A stretch of 64,000 bases of DNA from Colius striatus (GCF_028858725.1 NC_084776.1:3534001-3598000); one strand, 5' to 3'. Positions 1 through 12,050 are shown, numbered from the stretch's first letter. Numbers and translations are program-made. Notes: a model not told the origin generated them from the sequence alone.

Positions 1-2326
1 GCATAGCGGCACAGAGCAGCCGATGCAAACAGACAGGACGGTAAACAAGAGGGGGGAAAAAGCAGAGGGGGAAGCAAAAACCAGATTGCCTTAATGCTTT
101 TTGATGTGCTGTCATTTTATTACCAGCATCAGGAGACATATGTAAATTCTACATGGTACCTATGAGCTCCCATTTAAATTTCAGAGCTAAAAGTACACAT
201 CATAGGAATAAAACCATACTGCAGAGTTTTAGAGGCAGACAACACTGTGCTTTGGTTTTCCCTCATATTCATTATCTACCACAGAAAAAAGTATCTCTGG
301 AGATTATTGCTACAAGTAGAACAACCCACCCCCTATATTTGTCATGTCTGGCAAGTGCCTTGTGTTGATGTCACTGAAACATTTTAGGAAAGCTCTTTGG
401 TTTAATTGAAATCAATAAACATACTGAAATCATAAACAGCATGGCCATAAAATATAGGAAAGAACCACCAGCAAGGTGGGACACAGTAGATCTTAAGCCC
501 GTGCTGCCTTTTGCAGGACACTAACAGGCAGACAGTGATTTGGGATGCCTTCATATCCATCAGCACAGGTGCTGGCATTGAACCTTTTTCTAATTAATTG
601 ACCCTAAAAAACAACCCAAAAGTCCAAGCACTGTTACTTTGTACCACAGATGTGGGGATACAGCCAGGACAAGAGAACGGGCTCTCAGCACTCAGTAGGC
701 ACTGATTAGAGACCTTACAGCCTCCTTGCTTGGATTTGCCAGTTGCTGCAAGACATAGTCTGAATAGTAATGCATCTGACTGAATTGGGTTTAGCAAATG
801 CCCAGTGTGTAAAGCACACGTGCAACCAGGTTGCCAGGTTTAGTAGGAGACAGACTTTTCTCACTGTTGGTTATCCATACAGGCATCAGCTTCTCAGGCA
901 GGGACTGTCTTTTTTGGTTTACGTTTGCACCGTCCTAACGTGGGCTGTGCCTGTAGCTGGGGCTCGCAGGGGCTTTGCAGGGCACACAAAAGCAATGCTG
1001 TTATTAAATGCCCAGTCTCCTCCCTCCTGCAGCCAGGGAGAGTTTTGCCACCAGTTACCAGGGAAGCGACTCACTCAGTTGGGAACACCAGGGCCGTCGA
1101 AGGCCGAGTGAGGAAGCATCAGCTGTAGCATCTGTGTGTTTCTCGCTGTGTGTCAGACGGGACGATGGCACCACGGAGGGATCGTGTCGCTAACGGCACC
1201 GCGGCAGCAGATCGCTCCAGATGGCTGCTCTGTCCTCTCTGTGCACTCAGCCCTGGGGGTCCCCACATCCTCCCAGTCTGCTGGGGGGTTTTCCACAGCA
1301 GCCTCTGTCCCCCACTCGCCTTGGGCATCCCCATGCCCTAATGCCAGGACTCTGTGCCTTTGCCTTTCCGTGGTCCCCAGCACTGGGGCAATCCCGTTTT
1401 CTACAGCAATATTCAGCACCTTCTCTCCCCTTCTTCAAAAAAAACCCCCTCTCTCTATAACAATACGACTCAGTTCCTCTCTCTGCCTTTCAGGAACGCC
1501 TACCAGGTTTTAGCCCTTTGGTTTTTATCATACAGAGATCTCTCTTCTTGTGCTTGTTTATTTTTTTTCTCAGTGCTTTTTGTTCCCTCTCTGTCACGTC
1601 CCTTTCAATTGTTGCTTAGTCTTGTAGTGACCCCACACTGAAAGCTGCCTTGAAGTGGTGGCTTAATATTTTTTTTCAGGGATTTTACAGCCCATGCTGG
1701 TGAATAGACTGAAGCATACAGAATTGTAAATAAGACTACTTAGCTGTCAGGAAACTAAACACAAACATCTGAGACACACTTGTTAAAACTTCCTCCTTAG
1801 AAATTGGAAAGGTTTCAATGGCCTTAATATCCAACAAAAGAAAAAGGGGTTGTTAGCTGCACTCACTGGTAACATGAATGCCACTGACCTCCAGAGCTGT
1901 GCTTTGTTCACCTTGCACATGTACCAAGGTACAGATCCATCTGCTCAAACCATCCCCAAACGTGGTAGGGTTCATAGCCAGCTCATGAATTTTTCACTCC
2001 CACTCCCTGCATGATGCTGGTCTCACTGTCACTTACCTCATGCTTTGCCAGAAGTGTTCTGTACACAGTGGCATCAGATAATGGCAAGAACACCAGAATT
2101 TCTAAGAGAAGGTTCCAAAGATTTGAGCTGGTCAGTTGAAAGCGTCTGTGCCAGAGTGGCCACGTGCCCATGGACTCAGCTCCTGAAAACAGACCCAGAA
2201 ATGCAGGATCAGTGATAATTCCAGCAAAAGCCAGGAGCTTTGAGACTTTGTAACCCACACTTGCACCCAAGGAGGCATCTGAAATGATTACTGTCTGTCT
2301 TGGTGTTCTGCCTTTCTCCACTCCAG
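1..2326 (+). other. CACNG4: CACNG4 intron (3' end only)
   Basis: This is intronic sequence before the penultimate CACNG4 exon. The reading frames here are short, mutually overlapping and show no family resemblance. The stretch at 1000-1440 is rich in C/T and CpG but shows no splice-bounded exon. No exon for the extracellular loop (GLW motif) is visible. Confidence 0.8.
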
Positions 2327-2467
2327 GCATTGTCCGTGCCTCCAGTGTGTTTCCCATCCTAAGCACAATATTGCTGTTGCTGGGAGGTCTCTGTGTCGGA
2401 GCAGGAAGGATTTACAACAGCAAAAACAACATCATTCTCAGCGCTGGGATTCTCTTTGTTGCAGCAG
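2327..2467 (+). CDS. CACNG4: CACNG4 penultimate coding exon (TM2, start of TM3)
   Basis: The exon is 141 nt, flanked by a pyrimidine-rich acceptor (ctttctccactccag) and the donor gtatgt. It starts and ends in phase 1. It encodes the VRASS junction, the second membrane helix ([19 protein letters not shown]) and the start of the third ([13 protein letters not shown]). The preceding exon, which should supply the first base of the split Gly codon, is outside the window. The match to TARPs in sequence, length and phase is unambiguous. Confidence 0.95.
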
Positions 2468-3266
2468 GTATGTTCTCCTGAAGAGCTGACTTCTTAAAGT
2501 GAATAGGCCGTGGAAAAGCTTGTTGGCAGCTCTGTCCCTGTACTCCTTTCCAGGATCAAGGGCACTAGCAACATCACACTAGGCAAATTTCTTAGGACAA
2601 AGCCATGTTTTTGAAGCTCTACAACAAAGTGTATTCTAGAAAAGCTTCTAGTCTTTAACAAGCAGGTTTTACACTGTTTAAAACCTATTACACATATGAT
2701 TAATCAGATGTCTCTTGCATCCAGAGCCTTTTTCTTTTCTGTGATGGCAGAAGACTTTCACCTATGATAGGTGAGCACGTTTTTCACGGTAGAAACATCT
2801 CATGGAGTCAGCCACATCGTTAGTAGCTTTCCCTGAAGCCCAGATTAAGCATGCTGCATTTAGATGAAAATCCAGCAAGGTGGAAGGGAACTTATCTTGA
2901 TCAAGGTGAACAGCCATAGCCTTGAGCTCAAAATGTATTTTTATTACTATTCCGAATGTTAGAATTGCACTGACAATATTAGCAAGCTCCCATATGCTGC
3001 TTCTCACCCACCATGGCAATGAAGAGATGGGAACAAGTCCTGCTGGACATTCTGGGATCCATGCAAGCATGTGACCCAGATGTGGATCTCTTCTTTGTTT
3101 CTTAAGAATAAATGAAATCTGGAGGTAAATGGAAGGGTACATAAATGTACAAGTATTGCCTGGTCATAATCTTTGAAACCATTCAGGTTCAGGTCCAGAA
3201 AGTAAGGTGCCTCGAATTTTATCTTCCCATCCACATAACCCCTGATTCATGTTCTTCTCTCCCCAG
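2468..3266 (+). other. CACNG4: CACNG4 last intron
   Basis: The 799-bp intron runs from gtatgttctcc to ttctctccccag and is phase 1. I see no other feature in it. Confidence 0.9.
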
Positions 3267-3805
3267 GACTAAGTAATATCATAGGGATCATTGTCTACAT
3301 ATCAAGCAATGCAGGTGACCCAAGTGACAAGCGAGATGAGGACAAAAAGAACCATTACAACTATGGTTGGTCTTTTTATTTTGGAGCCTTGTCTTTTATC
3401 GTGGCTGAAACCATCGGTGTTCTGGCTGTGAACATTTATATTGAGAAGAACAAAGAGCTGAGGTTTAAGACCAAGAGGGAATTCCTTAAGACTTCTTCCA
3501 GTTCTCCTTATGCCAGGATGCCAAGTTATAGGTACAGGAGGCGGAGGTCCAGATCCAGTTCTCGATCTACAGAGCCTTCTCCATCTAGAGACATTTCTCC
3601 AGTTGGCATGAAGATAGCAAGCACCATTCCCATGAACGAAATCTCCATGTACACCCTTTCCAGAGAGCCTTTGAAGGTTACGACGGCCGCCAGCTACAAC
3701 GCAGACCAAGAAGCCAGTTTTCTGCAGGTTCACAACTTCCTCCAGAAGGAGTTTAAGGAAGGACTCCACGTCAACATGGTCAACAGGAGAACAACACCCG
3801 TGTGA
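3267..3805 (+). CDS. CACNG4: CACNG4 last coding exon (TM3-TM4 and cytoplasmic tail)
   Basis: The acceptor is ttctctccccag, and the exon restores the split Gly codon from the previous exon. It encodes the end of helix 3 ([16 protein letters not shown]), helix 4 ([16 protein letters not shown], then VLAVNIYI) and a long tail. The tail carries the TARP-conserved basic/serine block ([20 protein letters not shown], then RDISPVG), the MYTLSR motif, an [11 protein letters not shown] segment and the terminal NRRTTPV before TGA at 3803-3805. In type I TARPs the Arg/Ser block is the phosphorylation-controlled, lipid-binding part, and TTPV binds PSD-95-type PDZ domains; both roles are inferred here by homology. 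Confidence 0.96.
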
Positions 3806-4299
3806 AGTACCTTCCTTCCTTGCGCTTTCTGAAGAGCTACTGAAACAGAACGGGTCTGTCGTGAAAGAGAAGGAAGCGATGTTAAAATACCCTCTCACTT
3901 CTTTCATTGTGGCATGTGTTGAGGTAGCAAGTGGAGATCCTCTGGACCAACATAAAGATTTTACACGCTCGTAGCTTTTTCTGAAGCTATCCGGAGTTTG
4001 TTTTCTTTCAGTTCTTGGTGTCACGAGATGAAGGCAGTTCGTGTTCCTGCACTTTCGTAGTGTGTACAAAGTCTTGGAGAAACTGCAAAGGCCTTGCCAC
4101 CAGTGTGTTTTAAAGGATTACAGAGAAATTGTTGTACCACTTTTTTTCTCTTTCTTTCGTTTTTGTTTTCTTTTTCTAATCTTGAGATCCCTTCATACAA
4201 ACTGGCAAATAGCATTTGTAACCGAGCCCAAGGACGAGCACGAACTCCTCAGCAAGTGAGACCCTTCCCTCTGACACAGAATAAGTTTTGCCTCTTTCA

Positions 4300-4305
4300 A
4301 ATAAA
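4300..4305 (+). terminator. CACNG4: Candidate proximal polyadenylation signal of CACNG4
   Basis: AATAAA lies about 495 nt after the stop codon. It is followed by an A-rich tract and a run of ten G (4328-4337). No clear GT-rich element sits downstream, and the genomic A tract could mimic a poly(A) end in oligo-dT libraries. Confidence 0.35.
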
Positions 4306-7300
4306 ATTTTAAAAAGGAAAAAAAAAAGGGGGGGGGGAAAAAAGTATTTTTGAAGGCAACACTTTGTAAAACTGACCTGAAACCGTGGAGCACCCGAGTA
4401 GTGAGCGTTATGGACTCCCTGCTGGGGTGGTAAGGGGGTCTCTGGGTGGTTTCTGGGTGTAAGGCGTCCCTCAAGGGCAATGCAGGTTGGGGAGAAGAGG
4501 GTGGGTGCATCCTGAAGAACCTAGAAGGGGAAAGATTAAAGTTGCTGGGACTTGAGCATATCTGCAAATATCATTTCTTGCCTAACATTTAGAAAACTTG
4601 AATTCTCATTTCGACTAGCCCTAGTGCCTGATCCGGCAAGGTGCTGAGTGCTGTCTGTCAGGAGCCCCTATAGACTACTTACAGCGAGAGCGAGGAGCAG
4701 AGCTGAGCTGGGGCAGCCCACGCGGGCGAAAGCCACCGGTTCCCTGCAACTGCATATTCCTGTTTTCCTTACTGCTTCACAAGTGCAACACTAATGCTAC
4801 TGGAAACGAAGATGTTCTGAGCAACGTGCGTGAGCAAACGAGCAGCTGATAACGTTGGGACGAGCAAAAGTTGCCGCAGGCAGCGGGGACTGAGCGTTGA
4901 CGGGACGGATGCCAACTTTGTCTTTTTTAAACTAGAACAAAAAGGAATCACCGTTTCTGAGATATTTATTGAACTCTTTTTCTTATCAGTGAATAAGTGC
5001 CGCATGGTGCAAGGTAGAGTTGCTTTTAGATGGAAATGATGGTTTGACCTAATTTAATTTATTTTGTAATGATGAGTCTACTCACATGCAGAGAGCCCAC
5101 AGACAACTCTATGCATCACCTACGGGGGAACTCATTTGTACCCTTTGCTTCTCTATGTTCCTAAAACAGTCTGAACTTCTTTTTCTTTCCAATTCCTGCT
5201 TTCATTTACTTTCTTTTACACTTAGGCTTGGAATCTCAAAGCTCGAGGGGCTGACTCAAAGGTAGTTTCATTTGATAGTGCTCATGTTGATTTTAGTGAC
5301 CACTCGACCAAGCCATATGAGAATGAGGTGCCCAGTTCCCCTTGGATGAATTAGGTGCAGTGAGAGAGGAGCATCTAATTCCTGTAGATTCCTTTTAATA
5401 TACCTGTCGTCTGTGTCCTGAAAAGTCTTTGCTACTAGAAGACTAGAGACGAGACAAAAGCCCTGATTTGGAAAGCTTGGCTCACTGGTGGTGGGAGATC
5501 TCAGCCAAACTGTTAAAACCTCCTTAGTTTTAATTGATCCTGCGATGGCTGCAGCGTCAGTGGTGTTTTGGATACAAGGCTTTCAGCTAGTGGAACCAAG
5601 TCCTCCAGGGAAATCCCGGGGGAGCTGCCTTAACATCCCAAAACCACGTTGAACCCCCTCTCCCCACCCTGCTTAGGCCTCTCTCCTTGCAAGAACCAAG
5701 ACACAATTCTCAATTCTAAGTGGAAGTCTTCCCCTAGTCGCTGCCGGGCTCTGCCTGGCTCAGCCTGGCAGAGTGACATCGTTCTTTTGGCAGAGGTGGG
5801 TTGGAGCCTTCATCCCTGCTTATTAAGAGTTTCCATTCAGGTTAAAACTCTGCTGGGATCCTTTTTCAAACCTCTGAACTCTGAGAGCTGAAGCGAACGG
5901 AGCGATGGGAATGATTTAAAAGCAGAAAATGTTGTGCTACTTTCTGTATCAACACACTATGGAGAAAGATGTTACACAAGCTTTTTAACAAAAACCATTC
6001 AAACAGAGGCAGACAAGAAAACTTTTTTACCTACTTTTCGGCTAGGAGAACATAAAAGAGTTCTAAAATTATTAAAAGTTCTTGATGAAAGGGTTTTTTT
6101 ACAAGAATCTTTATGCTTTCAGACAATAAATTATTTCCTACTTTTTGAGACTTCGTAATATTCAGATACTTTGATTAGCTCTGATAGAAGTAGAAGTTTG
6201 CAATGAAAACAAAAAAAAACCCGACCTTCTGTCTCATTAGTGTGTCATACTAAGTGCTAATTAATTTACATCTAATTATAGTCGATGTATTTTTCAAGTG
6301 CAATTTCCCAGAACTATTTGTTTCCCACTGTGTTAATAAACTAATAGTTAGGAATAAGTCCTCATCCGTGTTTACTGTAATTAAGAAGAAAACCATTCCC
6401 TTTAAAATCAAGAGTTAGATATAGGCTGTTTTTCTAAGCTCATGTACCTTGAACTGGAAGTGGACAGTGTGAGGTTTGCTTCGCGCCTTGGTTTTGTTCT
6501 TTTCATTGTCATTCTCCAGTGAACGTGTTTAAAACCAACCATGTGATTCCAGCCAAAGTCCAAGGCTTTCCTAGGTCTTTTTCCAAAGCCCAGGTCAGAC
6601 CTGCAGAGGCACCTGCAGGGTTTTGACACCACATCTGCGAAAAAAAAAGAGAGTTTCTTTGAGTGTTTTGGGGTGTTCCTCTTTGCCAAAGCCTCCTGCC
6701 ATGGAGCAGGGCTGGCTTCAGCCCTCTGAGCACCCTGCGCTGCTCTAGTCCCAGCTGAAGCTCCAACAGGCACCTTTGAAAAATGGAGCTGGAGTGGGGG
6801 ATACTCATGGGATGCTGACAGGGTCTGGACAGGGAAGGAAGGCACAGGGAGATAACAGGGAGCAGAGCTTTTGTCCTGTGGGAGAATGAGGGTGGTGATT
6901 TAAAACTCATGGTCTATGACAAGTTGCAGCACAGTTATTTGTTCAATCAAAACACAAACAAACAAGCTGTTTCATTTGGCAATTACAGTAAAAACAAACA
7001 CCTCCAAAAATCAGTCTTTTCCTGGGGAAAACTTTGATTCTGAGAAACCTGCAGCATTCCTGCCTATGAACAGTGTCTTGCTCCGTGGCTCCTCTGTGTG
7101 AACAGAATCAGATTGTGCTCAGACTTTGAAACCACTCTGTGCTGGTTTACAAAAAAAACCCCACACAACAAAAACCCATCTGTTCTTCCATATCTCTCTA
7201 GTTTCCCTGGACAGCCCACAACACAAATGAAACCCCATTTCTCAACAAAGCCTGCAGACATCGTCATCGTATCGTTAACAAGAATCGGTCTTTCGGTGTT

Positions 7301-7658
7301 ATCCTATAACATCCTGGTACAGCAGACCTGAAAACCAAAATCCTGTTGGATCAGATTTGATTTTCCAAGAAGTAAAACTTTCAGGTATATCATCAGCTCT
7401 CTCTTCAGCTCTAGTTTCTCATACACAATAGGAGTAAAAGGAGAAAACACTCCATGTGCCCATTCATCTAATGATAAACTATTTTTATATGTTATATTTC
7501 CTTTTCTTTCTGTATGGATCACATATCCACAAGGGCTAATATATCATGTCCCTTGAGGTTACATTTCTGTCTGCAGTTCTAAAGTGTTATTTCCACTGTG
7601 CTTCAGTTCTACTGGTATAATCACAACCATGTATAATGTACTTAATCCTTACTTTTTA

Positions 7659-7664
7659 AATAAA
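7659..7664 (+). terminator. CACNG4: Candidate distal polyadenylation signal of CACNG4
   Basis: AATAAA in an AT-rich context has a TGTGTGTGG downstream element at the normal distance. It is the best-formed + strand poly(A) signal between the two CACNG genes. Confidence 0.55.
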
Positions 7665-7690
7665 CCATTTTAAATGTATTCGTCTGTGTG

Positions 7691-10600
7691 TGGAGAAAGA
7701 TGTATCGATTTCCTTCTTAATCTTCCAGTTTTTCTGAGCTGAAATTTCTGTGTTTAGGGTTTTTCTCGTTTCTACCTGTCTTGTTTGCAGCTGGGAATGT
7801 TACTGAAAGCCAAAAAACTATTTGTGTGGTCCCATAGATAAACTATCTTAACAGTATTTCCAGTCATTTGAGTTGGAAACTTAAGAAAAGCCTTCTAGTT
7901 TCCAGCTTAAACTTGGTCCACATGAGACAGAGCTTCAGTATGTGGCTTGAGACTGGTGTGGTGGCCAGAGGCATTGCAAACCACTATCCACAAACCACCA
8001 CGAACTGCTAGCCAGTGTCCTCTGAAGTGCTAAGCCCTGAGCCTCTGCTTTGCCTCCACCTTTTGAGGTTTCACATGAATTCACTTCTGAGCATCCTCCT
8101 CTCCCTGATCTTGTCCATTTTGCCTGAAGAAAGCTCAACCCTGTGTGTTGAAGCTCCAGGAAAGCCTCTCTCTGATCACCACAGTAAAATCCCAGTGAAC
8201 ATGTGCTGACAGTCGAGCAGCCTCTCACTGCTCCCAGACATCCCAAAACATCCCCATATCAGAGACAATATTTCTTCAGACGCTTCTTTCTTCTCAGGTC
8301 CTGAGCCTCTGGATTGTCTTTAAAGATGCAGCCTGCAATGTGCCTCCTCCCATACGTATGATCAGTTGCCACATCAGGAGGGAGGCAGAGGAATCATCTT
8401 TTCAAATGCCTCTGACACCCAGCAGTGAAACCATTTAAATCTCGAGCCCAAAGCTGTTTCCCTTGAACTAAAACATGTAGAGGCTCTTCTGTTGCTGAGC
8501 AGGTCTGTGGGTGAACAGTGACCCCAAGAGCTGTGTCTGCCCTGCCATGGCCAGGGCGTATCAATAAGTGGTGTCGTTTGAGAGGGAAGCAGAATCCTTC
8601 AGTCTTTGGAAAGTGGGAGAAAACAAGAGTCCAGTGAGCCTTGTGGCGCTTCCTTGGAATGAGAAAAGTCACAAACATGGGAGGTGCCGAAAATAAAAGG
8701 GAATGGGGAGTGTTGTGCACCTGTCTGCAAGGCAGCTCGGCTTACAGGCGCTGCCTCCTCGGCTCCCCGGGGCCAGGGGATCGCTGACGGCAGCGGCACA
8801 GCCCGCACGGCACGCGGTATTTTAAGAGCTTGAAGCTGAGGCTCAGCCTTTGGGCAGGGCTGGGGATGGCCCATGCCCAGCAGGGCTGGGGAGAGGTCTG
8901 GCTGTGTCTGGACCTCCTCCTTCATCCCCATGAGACTATAAAAAAAAGGGGGAAGGCAAACCCAACCAAAACACACAGACTCATTTTGCTCTCGCCATCA
9001 GTCACGGTAAGGTCTCAGCTCCAGAATTTGGGAGCTTTGGGAGGGTGCCATTGGCAGTGCTCCTGGCTCTTGAGCCACACTGCACCAACCATGATCACAG
9101 TGATCTCACCACACCTGGGCAACGCAAGCTCAGGAGCTCGAATATTGCAAAGGAGCTCCCATTTGAAGGCAGCTGTTTGCTGAATAGATGTCCTCCACTC
9201 TGGGTTGTTCTCACCTCAAGAAGAGTCTTCTGCAGAACATCCTTCTGCAAGAAAGGAACCACGGAATGTGGCTGACCTAGTTGTGGTAAACATTGAGGCT
9301 GGTTTGGAGGACACACAGAAAAGTGCAAGTGCTGGGGAGCAGAGCCGAGGCAATGTCTCTGCTAGAGACAAAATAATGCCAGAGTTGGTCTTGAGACACC
9401 TCCTTTTGCATTTCCTCCAGTAGAGAAACGTAATTTCTCACTGCTGCTAAAGTGCAACTAATTACAACCCTCCCTGTGTGCTTCCCCACAGGTCCTCATT
9501 AATAGTCTGTTTATATTTCATGTGATATTGATTTCTAAATGAGAATACTTGCCAGCTGATGCAGGGAGACTGCAGGAACCGTTCCTAGAGCATTACGTAC
9601 CGAGGACTTCTGGATGTGCCAGCAACCTTTGGGGCTTCCTTTAATCCTTTGCTTCTCCAGAAATTGGGTTTGCTCCTGCATTTTTCAGGTTCCTGCCCAG
9701 CCCACCAACCCTCCCAGGGAGGGCAACTTCACCTCCACACTGGGACAGAAGTTCCCAGGTTGGGGACAGAGGCTCAGCCCACAAGGCAGAGCAGCCTTTT
9801 GGCTCTTGCCAGGGTGGGTGCAGGAGCCACAAGCAGTGGTCACCAAATACCTGATCCCAAAACCAGTCCAAGCCTGGGCTGAGAGGAAGTGGTAGCAGTG
9901 CCAGTGCACTGAAGCTACATCAGCTCTTGCAGCAAATACACAGAGCCCATGGGGAGCAGTAACCCCATGAAACAGTTTCTTTGCCAGGGACTGGTGGCTC
10001 TGGGTCACTTTTAGGGGTCTGGGGACAACATTTTGCTTCAGCTGCTGTGAGTTTTCAGTCTCCAGTGAAGCTGGTACCTCCCCTGTTGAAGCTCATTGTG
10101 TCTTGTTCACACCCCCAGCCCTGCTCTGCAGGCAAAGGAAGGATGTTTTCCCTCTGATTTCACTTCAGCCATTTCCTGGATATTATTAAGAAACTCAAAG
10201 CCAAACCCTCAGGAACTTCTCCAGATCAGAGCACCTAAATGAGAACAAAAAGCCTGACTCTTGCCAACACTGGAAGAGACACAAAGACCAACATCAACAA
10301 AAAAATTAATGAGTTCCCACCCCTGCAGTCCTTGTAGGTTATAATTAGTACAAAGCATAATCATTAGCACTTGCTTCTTCAGCAACCAGAACCTCGCTTT
10401 GTGCCCACATTTGCAAACACACATTGACTTTCCTCTGCTCAGCTTGGAGAGGACCTATCGAGTTTGTAGTATCAAGGAAGCAAAGTCAGGATGCAGTCCC
10501 TAAAATCAACTGATGTCTAGTGAAATCTAACAGGAGACCACTTCAAAAGAAAAGGCATTACATTTTTGATGCATTCCTTTTCTGGTTTAAAGTCCATTCC

Positions 10601-11519
10601 CTTTAGGATTTCCCACTTCCATGACAACTCTTGGCTCTGGTTTAAATAGAAGCCTCTAATATTTTTCACAGCTCCACTCCACACAATGCTGTGGCCATCT
10701 CCCTACAGACATGCCCATGGTCTATGGTCCCTGGCTTGCTGTGTTCACAGGATCTTCCCCAGTCCCTTTCTCTCCTGTTTTATACCACACACCCTCACTC
10801 CTTCCCATGACTTCCACCTCCCGAGCAGGACCAGGACATCAGGTGCCCATATCAGGCTCAGACACATCACCCTGCTCCCCAGGGGTGTTTCAGCCAGCTC
10901 AGTCACCCATCAAGCAGAGTAATGTCTCCCACACTCCCCTTTCACCTGAACTCCTTATTTCAGATTGTCCTCATTTATCTGAGCTGACACTTCTACACCT
11001 TTATTTTGACATCAAATTGAGGTGTTCATAAAACAGGACTGGAGGAGCTTTGACATTATGTTGACATGATAACATGATATTTGCAGCTTCCCAATGTCAT
11101 TTTTTTTAACCATTCTTTCAATATTCAGGTACTGTCACCCTCCTCAGCTTGACATCACAATTGTAATGTCACCTCCACAGTGGCCTCTGCATTGACATTT
11201 TGATCAAATTAGCTTTATGATCAGCTGGAACATCAAAGGGAAAGAGAGAGGCTGGTCCAGCCTCAGCAATTAGGGCAGCAGAAGTCACTTCCAAGAGAAG
11301 GAAAGGGTGTCCCAGGTGAATGCTGGAGTTACCATATGCATTGAGGCAAGCCTGAGTGGTGGGAAAGCAAACGGGGGGTTTTGCCTAAAAAAACTAGGCA
11401 AAGGGCATTAAAATAACCACCACCCCTGCCAAGACACTGCTCAGAATGCTTCAGGTTAATTTAAAAAGTCATTAGAATCAAAATAAACACTGAAATCAGT
11501 AAGTTCTCTTATTTTGCCC
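7691..11519. other. Intergenic DNA between CACNG4 and CACNG1
   Basis: No gene is recognised in this 3.8-kb stretch. Reading frames are short and lack splice-supported or family signals. A small CpG-rich patch lies at about 8735-8825, with a TATAAAA-like run at 8937. The rest looks like ordinary intergenic sequence, and I saw no mobile element. Confidence 0.7.
8735..8825. promoter_or_regulatory. Small orphan CpG-rich patch
   Basis: About 90 bp hold a dense group of CpG dinucleotides (ctcggctccccggggcc, then cgcacggcacgcggt) in otherwise CpG-poor DNA, with no coding gene start nearby. It could be an enhancer, a non-coding RNA promoter or a neutral GC-rich patch; function is not shown. Confidence 0.25.
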
Positions 11520-12050
11520 CTTTCTTCCCACCGCAGCGCTTGGCTCTGGAGGGACACCCAGCTCTGAAGTCCCCGCAGAGCCCGCCACGAGCTGGAGGTG
11601 CAGGCGCAGTCCGTGGGCTCCAGGGCTAGAAAAGCCCTTAGGATCAGCCTGAGCTCAGGCCCAAGGCTGTTATAAACACAGCTGTTTCTCTGACCTCGCT
11701 GCACAGCCACCGGTGCTACCGATGCCTATTTCTGGGCATGGGGTGAGCGAGGAGGCGACGGGCCCTGCACGGCGGCTGCAGCCACACGCAGCCAGCGGCC
11801 GCCGGCTCCGCTCAGGCCCATCCAAAACAAACGCGGTGGGCCGGGGCGGAAAGCTGAGCCGTGCCGGGCTCTGCTCTGGGGATGTGCGTTAATAGGCTCC
11901 TGGCCACGCCGGCTGACACAGCCCAGCAGCTGTCTGCGGCCGCCCCGCTCTCCCCACGCTGACATTTGCCGAGGCTCAGACGCGCCCGGGTTTCGGGAGC
12001 CGCGGCGAAGGCCCCGCCACGCTCCGCAGGGAGCGGCGCTGAGCACAGGG
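11520..12050 (+). promoter_or_regulatory. CACNG1: CACNG1 upstream region and 5'UTR, CpG-rich
   Basis: GC and CpG content rise sharply from about 11740 to the start codon at 12051. A TATAAA at 11671 is followed within a few bases by the E-box CAGCTG (11679-11684), and a second CAGCTG lies at 11927. CAGCTG is a common binding site of the myogenic MyoD family, which fits a skeletal-muscle gene. The start site is not determined. If transcription began about 30 nt after the TATA box, the 5'UTR would be about 350 nt and would include upstream ATGs. Confidence 0.45.

Larger units (their letters stand above)
2327..7690 (+). other. CACNG4: CACNG4 gene, 3' part (TARP gamma-4)
   Basis: This is the 3' part of the gene for transmembrane AMPA-receptor regulatory protein gamma-4, which in the family controls AMPA-receptor trafficking and gating at synapses. 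The last two coding exons (2327-2467 and 3267-3805) join in frame and encode membrane helices 2 to 4 plus the cytoplasmic tail. The tail ends in TTPV, a class I PDZ ligand typical of type I TARPs (gamma-2, -3, -4, -8). CACNG4 is chosen over those paralogues because CACNG1 and HELZ follow downstream, as in other amniotes. The first two coding exons (helix 1 and the extracellular claudin-like loop) must lie before position 1; nothing in 1-2326 resembles them. The end near 7690 is inferred from an AATAAA with a GT-rich stretch behind it; earlier signals exist. Confidence 0.93.
3806..7690 (+). other. CACNG4: CACNG4 3'UTR, probable extent
   Basis: No coding exon is visible after the stop. AATAAA signals lie at 4300, 6125, 6335 and 7659. 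The 7659 signal is followed within about 25 nt by a GT-rich stretch (cgtctgtgtgtgg), the usual layout of a functional cleavage site. An AT-rich stretch at about 5900-6400 fits UTR sequence. The full 3.9-kb length is an inference; a shorter form ending near 4320 is possible. Confidence 0.55.

Noticed and set aside
770-1513. Several overlapping + strand frames of 60-125 codons
   Set aside because: They overlap in different frames, have no family resemblance and lie in a CACNG4 intron with C/T- and CpG-rich composition.
1-2326. Search for the CACNG4 extracellular-loop exon
   Set aside because: No sequence encoding the GLW or FPED-type loop was found, so the upstream exons lie before the window.
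3302-4069. 255-codon open frame on the - strand
   Set aside because: It lies antisense to the CACNG4 last exon and UTR. The + strand frame is clearly the conserved protein, so this is a shadow of its codon bias.
8830-8915. Possible G-quadruplex near gggcagggctgggg
   Set aside because: Only three close G runs are present; the next is 17 bases away, beyond the usual loop length.
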